From Mannheimia sp. USDA-ARS-USMARC-1261 (GTDB lineage Bacteria > Pseudomonadota > Gammaproteobacteria > Enterobacterales > Pasteurellaceae): a DNA stretch of 64,000 bases. The stretch covers positions 1,488,001 to 1,552,000 of the forward strand of contig NZ_CP006942.1 in the NCBI RefSeq assembly GCF_000521605.1, read 5' to 3'. The notes under the pieces were generated by a model. The model made no database searches. It was given only the letters and a program-made list of their open reading frames with translations, and was not told where the DNA came from. Each line of letters opens with the position of its first letter. Positions within the stretch are counted from its first letter, which is position 1. The position numbers and the translations under genes are program-made. Shown piece by piece: positions 37,234 through 46,360 of this stretch.

Positions 37234-37398
37234 TATCTATTCATTGCTCCCTTATCCCGTCTGAGCTGCCTGAGCGACTTTGAATTTGTAGGAAAAATTT
37301 AGTGTTTGAGCTTGCAACGCAAGCGAGTTTTAGATTTTTTCGTTAAGCAAATTCAAACAAAGCGAAGAAAGCAGCGAAGTTCGGGTCGCCTTTCTTTG

Positions 37399-37430
37399 GT
37401 TACTTTCTTTGGCGAAGCAAAGAAAGTAAC
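37399..37430. repeat. Inverted repeat in the queF-anmK gap
   Basis: GTTACTTTCTTTG (37399-37411), GCGAAG, CAAAGAAAGTAAC (37418-37430) is a perfect 13-bp hairpin 8 bp after the queF stop. The surrounding 200 bp is rich in AAGCGAAG/CTTTCTTT elements and resembles a noncoding repeat seen in many gammaproteobacteria. There is no T tract, so it is not an obvious terminator. Confidence 0.7.
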
Positions 37431-37437
37431 AAACGAT

Positions 37438-38277
37438 TTATTGACGTGCCATCCGTAAATTTTCCGGCACTTCCTCAAAATTCGATCTAAACGGATTAAT
37501 ATCCAACCCACCTCGTCTGGTGTAGCGTGCGTAAACAGTCAATTTTTCAGGCTGAGCGAATTGCATTAGGTCGCAGAAAATCCGTTCCACACATTGTTCG
37601 TGGAACTCGTTATGTTCACGGAATGAGACCAAATAACGTAATAATTTTTCACGGTTTAGCTTTTTGCCCTTGTAGTGAATTTGTACACTTCCCCAGTCTG
37701 GCTGGGAAGTAATTAAGCAGTTAGATTTGAGCAAATGGCTCACTAAAGTTTCTTCTACTACATCATCTTCTGTGATGTTTTCTAAATAGTGGGTTGAAAA
37801 TGCGTAGCTGTCGATTTGAATATCTTGTTCATCAATGCATTCGCCTTCAAAGTCCACAATCGGCTGTTTCGTATAATGCGATAGTTTGTAAATTTTTACC
37901 GAAACTTGACCGCTTGCACAATTTTCTAGATCTCGTTGGATCGTCTGTTCAACTTCTTCAATTGAGCTAAATTTAGTTTGGTTAAAGCTGTTTAAATAGA
38001 GCTTGAAACTTTTTGATTCAATTAAATTTTCGCTTTTGAAATCAATAGCAACATCAGCAATCGCCACCTGTGGCAAACCGTTTTTGTTAAGCCACGAGAG
38101 TTCGTAACACGTCCACACATCAGCCCCTTGAGTAAACGGCTGAGATTGTGTAATCGCCAACCCATCACGGTTTAATTTGCGAGGGACGGGTTGTAAAAGC
38201 GAAGCGTCATATTCGCTTTTATATTCGGTTTTCTGCCCAAGTTTTAGGGCATCAAGAGATTTATCGTTGTAGTTCAT
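37438..38277 (-). CDS. queF: NADPH-dependent 7-cyano-7-deazaguanine reductase QueF
   Basis: Reduces preQ0 to preQ1 in queuosine tRNA modification. The 279 residues are the long two-domain (type II, YqcD-like) form. The substrate motif [17 protein letters not shown] is in the N-terminal half; the catalytic pair Cys187 and Asp194 ([15 protein letters not shown]) starts the second half. Other queuosine genes are not adjacent. It lies 8 bp after gmhB on the same strand. Confidence 0.97.
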   Translation of the reverse strand: MNYNDKSLDALKLGQKTEYKSEYDASLLQPVPRKLNRDGLAITQSQPFTQGADVWTCYELSWLNKNGLPQVAIADVAIDFKSENLIESKSFKLYLNSFNQTKFSSIEEVEQTIQRDLENCASGQVSVKIYKLSHYTKQPIVDFEGECIDEQDIQIDSYAFSTHYLENITEDDVVEETLVSHLLKSNCLITSQPDWGSVQIHYKGKKLNREKLLRYLVSFREHNEFHEQCVERIFCDLMQFAQPEKLTVYARYTRRGGLDINPFRSNFEEVPENLRMARQ

Positions 38278-38285
38278 TTTATTTC

Positions 38286-38834
38286 TTATTTAATGTATCT
38301 AACTAAATCCACTAGGCTGTCTAGCACCAAATCTGCTTTTGCTTCACCTTCTGCGGTAACGGCTTTGCCTGTTCTTACCAATACTTTGGTTTTCACGCCG
38401 GCATTTTCCGCTGCTAGTAAGTCTTCCAATTTATCGCCCACCATATAAGATTGGCTAGGATCGATATTCAGATCTTTAATTGCTTGCTCAAACATTCCTG
38501 CTTTTGGCTTGCGACAATCGCAATCTTCACGGTATTCGCCTTTTCCCTCCGGATGGTGTGGGCAGTAGTAAATGCCGTCTAGCACCACGCCGTAATCTTC
38601 ATCGAGCGACCAATCCATCCACTCAGTGAGCTGCATAAATTGTTCTTCGCTGAAATAACCCCGAGCAATGCCGGATTGATTGGTAACCAGCACGAGCAAA
38701 TAGCCTTTATCTTGAAGCTGCTTTAACGCTTTGCCAACACCGTCAATGAACTGGAAATCATCAATTTTATGCACATAGCCGTGATCGATATTAATTGTGC
38801 CATCACGATCAAGAAAAATTGCTTTTTTAGCCAT
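38286..38834 (-). CDS. gmhB: D-glycero-beta-D-manno-heptose 1,7-bisphosphate 7-phosphatase
   Basis: HAD-family phosphatase in ADP-heptose synthesis for the lipopolysaccharide inner core. It has 182 residues from the ATG at 38834 (a TTG one codon earlier is less likely). Motifs: nucleophile FLDRDGT (Asp9, Asp11), [13 protein letters not shown], the zinc loop CPHHPEG and [11 protein letters not shown], and MVGDKLEDL. Its start overlaps the bcp stop by one base (TGATG). It works with HldE, encoded at 56.4 kb in this window. Confidence 0.97.
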   Translation of the reverse strand: MAKKAIFLDRDGTINIDHGYVHKIDDFQFIDGVGKALKQLQDKGYLLVLVTNQSGIARGYFSEEQFMQLTEWMDWSLDEDYGVVLDGIYYCPHHPEGKGEYREDCDCRKPKAGMFEQAIKDLNIDPSQSYMVGDKLEDLLAAENAGVKTKVLVRTGKAVTAEGEAKADLVLDSLVDLVRYIK

Positions 38835-39304
38835 CAATTTGATCCTTTAATAAAATCGACCACCATTTGATGATGTTCGCTTGTTTTGAATTTATCAAAA
38901 ACCTGCTCAATCACGCCTTGTTCATTCACTAAAAAACTGATGCGATGAATGCCATCATAGGTTTTGCCTAAAAACTTTTTCTCGCCCCATACGCCGAAAG
39001 CCTCTGCCACTTGGTGGTCTGGATCGGAAAGCAACGTAAAATTAAGCTCTTTTTTCTCGACAAATTGAGCCAGTTTTTTCGGTAAATCAGGGCTAATTCC
39101 AAGCACGACTACGTTGAGTTCATCAAGTTCTGATTTGCTATCACGCAACCCACACGCCTGTGTAGTACAACCCGGAGTGAGGGCTTTGGGGTAGAAATAA
39201 ACTAACACTTTTTTGCCTGTAAATTGGGAAAGTGAAACCGCTTCATCAACCTGATTTTGAAGGGTAAATTGAGGAGCTTTATCGCCAACTTTTAAGATAT
39301 TCAT
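38834..39304 (-). CDS. bcp: Thiol peroxidase, Bcp-type peroxiredoxin
   Basis: Thioredoxin-dependent peroxidase of 156 residues. Peroxidatic Cys46 and resolving Cys51 ([13 protein letters not shown]) are spaced as in E. coli Bcp. I place the start at 39304, giving [11 protein letters not shown] as in homologues; the ORF extends upstream to 39376, but that segment is made of a terminator hairpin and uptake signals. It overlaps gmhB by one base. Confidence 0.96.
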   Translation of the reverse strand: MNILKVGDKAPQFTLQNQVDEAVSLSQFTGKKVLVYFYPKALTPGCTTQACGLRDSKSELDELNVVVLGISPDLPKKLAQFVEKKELNFTLLSDPDHQVAEAFGVWGEKKFLGKTYDGIHRISFLVNEQGVIEQVFDKFKTSEHHQMVVDFIKGSN

Positions 39305-39317
39305 TTGTAATTTTTCC

Positions 39318-39354
39318 ATAAAAAATAACCGCTTGTATTCTACTACAAGCGGTC
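39318..39354 (-). terminator. Terminator after hemW built from two uptake signals
   Basis: ACCGCTTGTA (39328-39337) and TACAAGCGGT (39344-39353) give a 10-bp stem with a 6-nt loop. On the minus strand it is followed by TATTTTTTAT. Both arms are uptake-signal cores; the one at 39345-39354 is the full ACAAGCGGTC. Confidence 0.85.
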
Positions 39355-39377
39355 GATTCTGGGTATTTTTTTGCAAA

Positions 39378-40535
39378 TTATTCTAAAAACCCTTCCAGCA
39401 ATTCATTTAAGAAGAGTTTGCCGTGTTGAGTTATTTGCCAATGGGTTGGAGTTTCAGAAATATAATTTTGGTTTAACGCCCAATCCATTGTTGGTCGGAC
39501 GATTTCCCGATCTAATCCTGTAAACCATTCAAACTCTTGTTTTGGCGTGGCTTCAAGCAATCTAAAGCGGTTCATAAAAAACTCAAATGGGCGATCTTCT
39601 AGCTCAATCAAATCTTGGCTATAACGATACTCTCCTCGCATATAGCCTTTCGGGTGTTTGGTTTTGCTAAAGCGGTAAATTTCGCCTGTCGGGTAAGAAA
39701 TTTTACCGTGAGCCCCGCAGCCTATTGCCAAATAATCGCCAAATCGCCAATAATTTAAATTGTGTCGGCACTGAAAACCTTTTTTTGCATAGGCGGAAGT
39801 TTCGTATTGCTCATAGCCTGCCGCCGTTAAAAGTTGATGACCTTGCTCAAAAATATCCCATAATTCATCATCATCGGGCAAGGTAGGTTTGCGGTAGTAA
39901 AACATCGTATTTGGCTCAATAGTGAGTTGATACCACGATAAATGTGGTGGGTTAAGCAAAATTCCCGTTTCCAAATCAGCTAAAGCCTGCTTTACCGATT
40001 GATTCGGCAAACCGTGCATTAAATCAATATTGAAACTTTGTAAGCCTGATTTTGCAGAATTTTGGGCGAAAATGACCGCTTGTTTTGCCTCTGGGCTATC
40101 GTGAATACGCCCAAGCTTGAGCAGTTTTTCCGGCTCAAAACTTTGAATACCCATTGAAATGCGGGTAACGCCACCTTGTGCGTAACCTAAAAATCGCTCT
40201 GCTTCGGCTGTTCCCGGATTAGCTTCCAACGTAATTTCAATATTCGGCTCAAAAGGAATTCGCTTTTCTACTTCTTTGAGTAAATAAGCAATGCCTTCTG
40301 CCGAAAACAGGCTTGGCGTACCGCCGCCAATAAAAATGGAGTGTAATTTACGATCACCGATTGCTGCTTGGTAAGCGGTTAAATCTTGAGATAAATCTGC
40401 AAGTAGGTGGTCGATATACTCTTGTTCAGGAATAATCCCCTTTTGAGCGTGTGAGTTAAAATCACAATAGGGGCATTTTTGCACACACCAAGGGATATGG
40501 ATATAAAGGCTTAAAGGAGGTAAAATCAGTTGCAC
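39378..40535 (-). CDS. hemW: Radical SAM heme chaperone HemW (HemN-like)
   Basis: Radical SAM protein related to coproporphyrinogen dehydrogenase, now regarded as a heme chaperone. The 385 residues carry the 4Fe-4S motif CVQKCPYC (Cys17, 21, 24), FIGGGTPSLF, EANPGT and GIQSF. The second-Cys extension of true HemN (CxxxCxxCxC) is not present; the residue after Tyr-Cys is Asp. A reverse uptake signal is in the gene. It is divergent from the peptide-type ABC operon. Confidence 0.95.
   Translation of the reverse strand: MQLILPPLSLYIHIPWCVQKCPYCDFNSHAQKGIIPEQEYIDHLLADLSQDLTAYQAAIGDRKLHSIFIGGGTPSLFSAEGIAYLLKEVEKRIPFEPNIEITLEANPGTAEAERFLGYAQGGVTRISMGIQSFEPEKLLKLGRIHDSPEAKQAVIFAQNSAKSGLQSFNIDLMHGLPNQSVKQALADLETGILLNPPHLSWYQLTIEPNTMFYYRKPTLPDDDELWDIFEQGHQLLTAAGYEQYETSAYAKKGFQCRHNLNYWRFGDYLAIGCGAHGKISYPTGEIYRFSKTKHPKGYMRGEYRYSQDLIELEDRPFEFFMNRFRLLEATPKQEFEWFTGLDREIVRPTMDWALNQNYISETPTHWQITQHGKLFLNELLEGFLE
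40074..40083 (-). repeat. DNA uptake signal (in hemW)
   Basis: Reverse-strand ACAAGCGGTC followed by ATTTTCGCCC. Confidence 0.75.
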
Positions 40536-40611
40536 TGTGAATATTTCGTATCGTTTTTAAAAGTGTTAGATGATAACGAAAAGCAGGCAAGCTGGGAAGC
40601 AAAGATTTTTT

Positions 40612-40672
40612 CGTGAACTAGATCACAAATTCAAAAATTACCGCTTTACCACTTTGTTGTTAATGATATGAT
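40612..40672 (+). promoter_or_regulatory. Candidate CRP site and promoter of the ABC transporter operon
   Basis: CGTGA-ACTAGA-TCACA (40612-40627) matches TGTGA-N6-TCACA at 9 of 10 positions and has AT-rich flanks. A -10 candidate TATGAT lies at 40667-40672. This would put the site centre near -60, the class I CRP position. The remaining 90 bp to the start codon contains no other clear signal. Confidence 0.55.
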
Positions 40673-40761
40673 GGTTTCGTTTCAAAAAATTAATATGTTT
40701 TGATAAATTCACTTCATATTAAAAACCAACTATCCAATATAGCGACCTTAAGGAGCTTACT

Positions 40762-42360
40762 ATGACAAAACATTTTGAACACAACGAATCTCGTCGTGGT
40801 TTTATGAAATTGATGGCTGGTGTGGGTGCAGGTTTTGCATTCAGTAGTACATTAGGCACATTCTCAGCACCGGCAGCAGCGGCAACAGCTCCTGCAAAAG
40901 GCTCTGTGATTGAAGCGGGTATTTCTTACTCTCTTTCCACAGGGTTCGATCCCTTGCGTACCACCGGTGCAACACCAATGGCGGCAAACCTGCATATTTT
41001 TGAAGGACTCGTGGACTTACACCCAGCCACTCGCGAGCCATACTTAGGTTTAGCAGCAAAAATGCCAGAAAAATTAGACGATGTAACCTACCGTGTAACA
41101 CTGCGTGATGGTGCGGTATTCCACGATGGTAAACCGGTTACAAGTGCGGATGTTGTTTTCTCTTTTGAGCGTGTATTAAACCCGGAGAACAAATCTCTAT
41201 TCGCAGGTTTCGTACCATTTATTGAAAGTGTGAAAGCAGTTGATGACAAAGTAATTGAATTCAAACTTAAATACCCGTTTGCGCTATTTACCGAACGTTT
41301 AACTATCATCAGAATTGTACCGAAACACGTTGTTGAAGCTGTAGGCGAAAGTGCATTTGATGCTACCCCGGTAGGTTCAGGTCCATATAAATTCGTGTCT
41401 GCGGTAAAAGATGACAAGATCGTCTTTGAAGCAAACACCGCTTATAACGGTATTTACCCACCAAAAGCAGAGAAAATGATTTGGTCACTCTTATCAGATG
41501 ATGCAGCTCGCGTAACTGCACAAGAGTCTAAACGTGTTCAAGCTATTGAATCTGTGCCATATCTTGATATTCAACGCTTAAAATCAAAAAGACAATCTGT
41601 TGAATCTGTTCAGTCATTCGGCTTACTATTCTTAATGTTTAACTGTGCTGAAGCTCCATTTAACAATGTTAAAGTGCGTCAAGCATTCCACTATGCATTA
41701 GATACACAAAAAATGATTGATGTGGTGTTCTTAGGAAATGCTCGTGCAGCAACATCTTACTTACAAGAAACTCACCCTGACTATGTGAAAGCATCAACTC
41801 AGTATGATTTCGATAAAGAAAAAGCAGCGGCATTACTCAAAGAAGCCGGTGTAGATAAACTAGAGTTTGAGTTACTGGCAACAGATACTTCTTGGGTTAA
41901 AGAATGTGCACCATTAATTCTTGAATCTTGGAATGCAATTCCGGGTGTGAAAGTAACTTTACGCCACTTACAATCTAGTGCGTTATACGGTGAATTTATC
42001 GCATCAGGTAACTTCAAAGTTGTTGTAGCACCGGGCGACCCTTCTGTATTCGGTAACGACGTTGACTTATTATTAAGTTGGTTCTATCGTGGTGACGGTT
42101 GGGCGAAAAACCGCTATCGTTGGTCTGATACACCAGAGTACGCAGAAGTGCAAAAACTCTTGGATGCTGCAGTTGCTGCGAAATCTCATAGTGATGCAAA
42201 AGCTGAATGGTCTAAAGTGTTCAACATTATCGCTGAACAAGTTCCGCTCTACCCACTAATCCATCGTAAATTACCAACTGCGTGGGATGATAAAGCATTA
42301 ACTGACTTCCAACCATTACCAACTACAGGTATGTCATTCTTAGGTGTTGGACGCAAATAA
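40762..42360 (+). CDS. Tat-exported family 5 solute-binding protein (peptide/nickel class)
   Basis: Periplasmic binding protein of 532 residues in the OppA/DppA/NikA family. Export is by Tat: SRRGFMK at residues 10-16 (twin arginine 11-12), a weakly hydrophobic stretch, and an Ala-rich cleavage region near residue 40. Family features are [24 protein letters not shown] and [10 protein letters not shown]. Tat export is uncommon for such proteins and suggests folding or cofactor binding before export, as in some nickel binders. It begins an operon with permease, fused permease-ATPase and ATPase genes. The ligand is unknown; peptide, opine-like chelate or nickel are possible. Confidence 0.88.
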   Translation: MTKHFEHNESRRGFMKLMAGVGAGFAFSSTLGTFSAPAAAATAPAKGSVIEAGISYSLSTGFDPLRTTGATPMAANLHIFEGLVDLHPATREPYLGLAAKMPEKLDDVTYRVTLRDGAVFHDGKPVTSADVVFSFERVLNPENKSLFAGFVPFIESVKAVDDKVIEFKLKYPFALFTERLTIIRIVPKHVVEAVGESAFDATPVGSGPYKFVSAVKDDKIVFEANTAYNGIYPPKAEKMIWSLLSDDAARVTAQESKRVQAIESVPYLDIQRLKSKRQSVESVQSFGLLFLMFNCAEAPFNNVKVRQAFHYALDTQKMIDVVFLGNARAATSYLQETHPDYVKASTQYDFDKEKAAALLKEAGVDKLEFELLATDTSWVKECAPLILESWNAIPGVKVTLRHLQSSALYGEFIASGNFKVVVAPGDPSVFGNDVDLLLSWFYRGDGWAKNRYRWSDTPEYAEVQKLLDAAVAAKSHSDAKAEWSKVFNIIAEQVPLYPLIHRKLPTAWDDKALTDFQPLPTTGMSFLGVGRK

Positions 42361-42378
42361 GCCTTGATACACGGCTAA

Positions 42379-42436
42379 ACAAGCGGTCGGTTTTTAGGAA
42401 AATTTTGCAAAAAATCGACTGAAACCGACCGCTTGC
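42379..42436. terminator. Uptake-signal hairpin between binding protein and permease genes
   Basis: CAAGCGGTCGGTTT (42380-42393) and AAACCGACCGCTTG (42422-42435) form a 14-bp stem; the loop contains TTTTGCAAAAAA. On the plus strand CAACTTTCG follows, so termination would be partial. It could lower expression of the membrane genes relative to the binding protein. Confidence 0.6.
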
Positions 42437-42565
42437 AACTTTCGATTTATTCCCAAGTTTTCCGTGTTTTCTATATAGCATAGAGTGCGTTTTACGCACT
42501 ATTACAAATCAACCAAGTGTATTCGCACTCGACCTTCCACTAATGTTTTATAGTCGGAGATAAAA

Positions 42566-43519
42566 ATGGAAATTGTACTTCGCCTGTTATTCCGCCGTTT
42601 ATTGGCATTGCCTATTATGATACTCGGGGTAACAGCATTAGTTTTTATTATTTTGCAATTCACGCCGGGTGATGCCGCAACAGTTGCATTAGGTGATGCA
42701 GCCAGTGATGAGGCTAAACATTTATGGCGTGAGCAACGTGGGTTAAATGATCCATTATTGGTTCAATACTTCCGTTTTCTCGGAAACCTTCTCGTATTAG
42801 ATTTAGGGGTAACTACGCCACCTGAATTACCGATTTCATCAATGATTGCTAAAGCCTTCCCAATTACATTGCAATTAACTTTTATCGGGGTAATTTTAGC
42901 AGCAATCATCTCATTCACATTAGGGGTATTTGCAGCACTTCATCGTGATCGCTTAGCAGACCAAATTATTCGTCTGTTCTCGGTTGCTGCGGTTGCAACG
43001 CCTTCTTTCTGGCTCGGTATTTTATTAATTCAATACTTCTCACTTGAACTGGATTGGTTACCGTCCGGTGGTTATGTGCCATTTAGTGAAAGTCCGAAAG
43101 AGTGGGCTATCTCAATGATTCTGCCATCACTTGCATTGGCTATTCCGGTTTGTGCATCACTTATCCGTGTAGTACGTACAGCAATGGTTGAAGAAATGGA
43201 CAAAGACTATGTACGTACAGCAATTGGTAACGGCGTACCATATTCAACTGTTATTCGCCGTAATGTATTGCGTAATGCGTTAATTACACCGGTAACAGTT
43301 CTCGGCTTACGTGTCGGTTACTTACTCGGTGGTGCGGTCGTTATCGAACAGATTTTCGACTTACCGGGAATGGGTAAATTAATTTTCAACGGTATTACCA
43401 ATGTAGACTTAAACTTAGTGCAAGGCGTGGTACTAACCATTGCATTAACTTTCGTATTAGTGAACATCATCGTTGATATTCTTTATCTGATTATTAACCC
43501 TAAAATTCGGAGTCTATAA
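42566..43519 (+). CDS. ABC transporter permease, DppB/NikB type
   Basis: Inner-membrane permease of 317 residues with six predicted helices. It has the N-terminal LPIMILGVTALVFIILQFTPGD seen in DppB/NikB, and the EAA loop MDKDYVRTAIGNGVPYSTVIRRNVLRNALI contacting the ATPases. Its stop overlaps the start of the next gene by one base. The 205-bp gap from the binding-protein gene holds an uptake-signal hairpin and a small GTGCGT/ACGCAC palindrome (42485-42499). Confidence 0.93.
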   Translation: MEIVLRLLFRRLLALPIMILGVTALVFIILQFTPGDAATVALGDAASDEAKHLWREQRGLNDPLLVQYFRFLGNLLVLDLGVTTPPELPISSMIAKAFPITLQLTFIGVILAAIISFTLGVFAALHRDRLADQIIRLFSVAAVATPSFWLGILLIQYFSLELDWLPSGGYVPFSESPKEWAISMILPSLALAIPVCASLIRVVRTAMVEEMDKDYVRTAIGNGVPYSTVIRRNVLRNALITPVTVLGLRVGYLLGGAVVIEQIFDLPGMGKLIFNGITNVDLNLVQGVVLTIALTFVLVNIIVDILYLIINPKIRSL

Positions 43520-45492
43520 TGTTTCGTCAAGGATTAGCAGACAGACTTGCTTCTGGAGGGGCAAGATTCAAAGCATTATCAACCGCCTCCAAAATTGCCT
43601 TAATCTTCTTGATTTTTATGGCTCTTGTGGCAATTTTCGCACCATTGGTTGCACCTTATGATCCACTACAAACCCTACGCCCTGTGCAAGCTCCGGGTTC
43701 AGAATATTGGTTCGGTACAGACCGTTTAGGACGTGATATTTTCTCTCGAATCGTTTACGGAGCTAGAACCTCACTCTTTATCGGCTTAGGTGCGGTAGCT
43801 TGTGCGATTGTATTTGGTAGTATTTTAGGTGCAACAGCTGCAACGGCTGATAAATTCGGTAACGAAGTGATTATGCGTCTGATGGATATTCTAATGGCAT
43901 TCCCGGGCATTGCACTTGCTGCTGTATTATTAGCTACTTTCGGTAACTCTTCACCGATTATTATCTTAACAATTGCGATTGTTTACACACCACAGTTAGC
44001 TCGTGTGGTACGTGCAAACGTAGTTTCACAATGGGAAGAAGACTATGTGCGTGCTGAGCGTGTAATTGGTGGTAGCCGTACTTATATCTTATTAAAACAC
44101 GTTGTGCGTAATACCGCAGCACCTGTTTTAGTGTTCGCAACAGTAATGGTTGCTGATGCAATTATTCTTGAAGCATCACTTTCTTTCTTAGGTGCAGGGG
44201 TTCAGCCGCCACATCCTTCTTGGGGTAATATCTTATCTGAAGGTCGTAATTTAGTATTAAGCGGCTTCTGGTGGGCAACTACCTTCTCAGGTTTATGCGT
44301 ACTCTTAACGGTATTATCGTTAAATATTCTTTCTGAAGGTTTAACTGATGCGTTAGCCAATCCAAAAACCAAGAAAAGTCCAACAGCTGCAAAAAGCGAT
44401 GTGTCAAAACCGCTTTCAACAGACGTTCAAGAAGCAATGGCAGAAAGCTTGGCATTAAAACGTTATTTATTACAATTAAACCAAGCAGAAACCGTACGTA
44501 CTGACCGTATGCAACTTAACCCAAATGCAAAACCGATTTTGCAAGTGAAAAACTTATCTATCCGTTTCCCGAACCGTTATGGTGAAACACCATTGGTAGA
44601 TAACATCAGCTTTACCGTACACGAAGGCGAAACAATGGGCTTAGTAGGTGAATCTGGTTGTGGTAAATCAATTTCTGCTTTCTCAATTATGGGCTTATTA
44701 CCAAAAACAGCCAAAATCACCGGGGAAATTTTGTTTACTGACCGTGCGGGCAATCAACACGATTTATTAAAAACTGACAAGTTGAACGATCTTCGTGGTC
44801 ACGAAATCTCGATGATTTATCAAGATGCATTAAGTGCCTTAAACCCATCAATGCGTATTCGTGAGCAAATGGAGCAGTTGATCAGTCGTGGCGGTAAACA
44901 ATCGGCAGAGACATTACTCAAATGGGTACATCTTGATCCTGAAAAAACACTCAACCGTTACCCACACGAGCTTTCAGGTGGTCAGCGTCAGCGTGTGTTA
45001 ATTGCAATGGCATTGGCTCGTGAACCAAAACTATTAATTGCGGATGAACCAACCACTGCATTAGACGTAACCGTTCAAGCAGAAGTAATTAAATTGCTTA
45101 ACGAATTGCGTGAAAAACTCGGCTTTGCAATGGTGTTTGTGAGCCACGATTTAGCCTTAGTTGCTCAAATTGCTCACCACATCACGGTTATGTATGCAGG
45201 TCAAGTAGTAGAAGCATCGCCAACCAGCGACTTGCTAATGCACCCAACGCACGAATATACACGAGGCTTATTAGGTTCAGTACTTTCAACCGAATGCCGT
45301 GCGGAACGCTTATATCAAATTCCGGGCAGTGTGCCTTCTCCGTTTGACTTTGCAGACGGCGACCGTTTCGCCAGCCGCTCATTGCGTCCTGATGCGAATC
45401 CGAAACAACAGTTGAAACTTGTTCCAACTGGAGAACACCCACAACACGTTTGGGCATCTCACTTAGAAGAAAATCAGGGAGCTAAACTATGA
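43519..45492 (+). CDS. Fused ABC permease (DppC type) and ATPase (DppD type)
   Basis: One 657-residue chain joins two proteins that are normally separate. Residues 1-280 are a DppC/NikC-type permease (DPLQTLRP, GTDRLGRDIFSRI, EAA loop about 173-198). Residues 281-335 are a polar linker. Residues 340-657 are an oligopeptide-type ATPase with Walker A GESGCGKS (377-384), Q-loop YQDALSALNP, signature LSGGQ (485-489) and Walker B LLIADE (505-510). The C-terminal oligopeptide-transporter extension lacks the cysteine cluster common in DppD/DppF. The frame is unbroken, so this is a real fusion. It overlaps the next ATPase by 4 nt. Confidence 0.93.
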   Translation: MFRQGLADRLASGGARFKALSTASKIALIFLIFMALVAIFAPLVAPYDPLQTLRPVQAPGSEYWFGTDRLGRDIFSRIVYGARTSLFIGLGAVACAIVFGSILGATAATADKFGNEVIMRLMDILMAFPGIALAAVLLATFGNSSPIIILTIAIVYTPQLARVVRANVVSQWEEDYVRAERVIGGSRTYILLKHVVRNTAAPVLVFATVMVADAIILEASLSFLGAGVQPPHPSWGNILSEGRNLVLSGFWWATTFSGLCVLLTVLSLNILSEGLTDALANPKTKKSPTAAKSDVSKPLSTDVQEAMAESLALKRYLLQLNQAETVRTDRMQLNPNAKPILQVKNLSIRFPNRYGETPLVDNISFTVHEGETMGLVGESGCGKSISAFSIMGLLPKTAKITGEILFTDRAGNQHDLLKTDKLNDLRGHEISMIYQDALSALNPSMRIREQMEQLISRGGKQSAETLLKWVHLDPEKTLNRYPHELSGGQRQRVLIAMALAREPKLLIADEPTTALDVTVQAEVIKLLNELREKLGFAMVFVSHDLALVAQIAHHITVMYAGQVVEASPTSDLLMHPTHEYTRGLLGSVLSTECRAERLYQIPGSVPSPFDFADGDRFASRSLRPDANPKQQLKLVPTGEHPQHVWASHLEENQGAKL

Positions 45493-46295
45493 GTATGAAA
45501 CCCATTAAAGAACAGCCAATTATTGAGCTGAGAGATATTGTTGTCGAGTTTCGCTCCCGCGATGGAACACTATTCAACCCGAAAAAATTCCGTGCGGTAA
45601 ATGGCGTGAGTTTAGATATTCACGCTGGTGAAACAGTCGGCATTGTAGGGCAATCCGGTTGTGGTAAATCAACATTGGCAAGCGTCATTATCGGCTTACA
45701 AAAACCAACTTCAGGTACGGTAAAATTCAACGGCTTACAGATGAAATATGGCAGTGCTGAAGCCCGTAAGCAGTTTGGTCGCCAAGTATCGGTTATCTTC
45801 CAAGATCCGGCAACCGCCCTTAACCCTCGTATGCGTGTACTGGATATCTTGAAAGATCCGATGGATATCCACAATGTATTAGAGCCAAACGAGCGTGAAA
45901 AAAGAGTTTACGAACTCTTAAACCGTGTAGGTTTACCTCGCTCTGCTGCCTTAGTTGAGCCAACTCGTTTATCAGGTGGTCAAAAGCAACGTGTGGCGAT
46001 CGCTCGTGCATTGGCTCTTAATCCAAATTTGATAGTAGCAGATGAGCCGACTTCCGCACTGGATGTATCTGTTCGAGCTCAAGTTCTGAACTTACTTGCC
46101 GATCTGAAAAAAGAGTTAAACCTTGCAATGGTGTTTATCTCTCACGATTTGCAAACTGTTCGTCAAGTGTCTGACCGCATTGTGGTAATGAATGGCGGAA
46201 AAATCATCGAGCAAGGCGAAGCCTCACAAGTCTTCGATAGCCCACAAGATGAATACACCCGCATTCTGTTAGACGCAGCTCCATCATTATTGTAA
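45489..46295 (+). CDS. ABC transporter ATPase, DppF/OppF type
   Basis: Second nucleotide-binding subunit of 268 residues. Walker A GQSGCGKST, Q-loop FQDPATALNPRM, signature LSGGQKQR, Walker B LIVADEPTSALD and H-loop FISHD are all intact. It overlaps the fused subunit by ATGA, so the two are translationally coupled and probably form the ATPase heterodimer. A strong uptake-signal terminator follows. Confidence 0.95.
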   Translation: MSMKPIKEQPIIELRDIVVEFRSRDGTLFNPKKFRAVNGVSLDIHAGETVGIVGQSGCGKSTLASVIIGLQKPTSGTVKFNGLQMKYGSAEARKQFGRQVSVIFQDPATALNPRMRVLDILKDPMDIHNVLEPNEREKRVYELLNRVGLPRSAALVEPTRLSGGQKQRVAIARALALNPNLIVADEPTSALDVSVRAQVLNLLADLKKELNLAMVFISHDLQTVRQVSDRIVVMNGGKIIEQGEASQVFDSPQDEYTRILLDAAPSLL

Positions 46296-46311
46296 TTGTA
46301 CTTTTAGTCCT

Positions 46312-46357
46312 ACAAGCGGTAAAATTTGCTGAAAATTTTACCGCTTGTTTTTTTATT
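46312..46357 (+). terminator. Strong terminator built from inverted uptake signals
   Basis: ACAAGCGGTAAAATT (46312-46326) and AATTTTACCGCTTGT (46334-46348) form a perfect 15-bp stem with a 7-nt loop followed by TTTTTTATTT. It ends 4 nt before the ATG of the following FAD enzyme. Confidence 0.9.
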
Positions 46358-46360
46358 TCT

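Noticed and set aside
39305-39376. N-terminal extension of the Bcp frame up to 39376.
   Set aside because: The extra 24 codons run through the uptake-signal terminator of hemW, and homologues begin at [12 protein letters not shown] use the start at 39304.
42484-42500. AGTGCGT-TTT-ACGCACT palindrome as a third member of the GGACGCAC family.
   Set aside because: The arm order is reversed (GTGCGT first) and the flanking GG/CC is missing, so it is probably unrelated.
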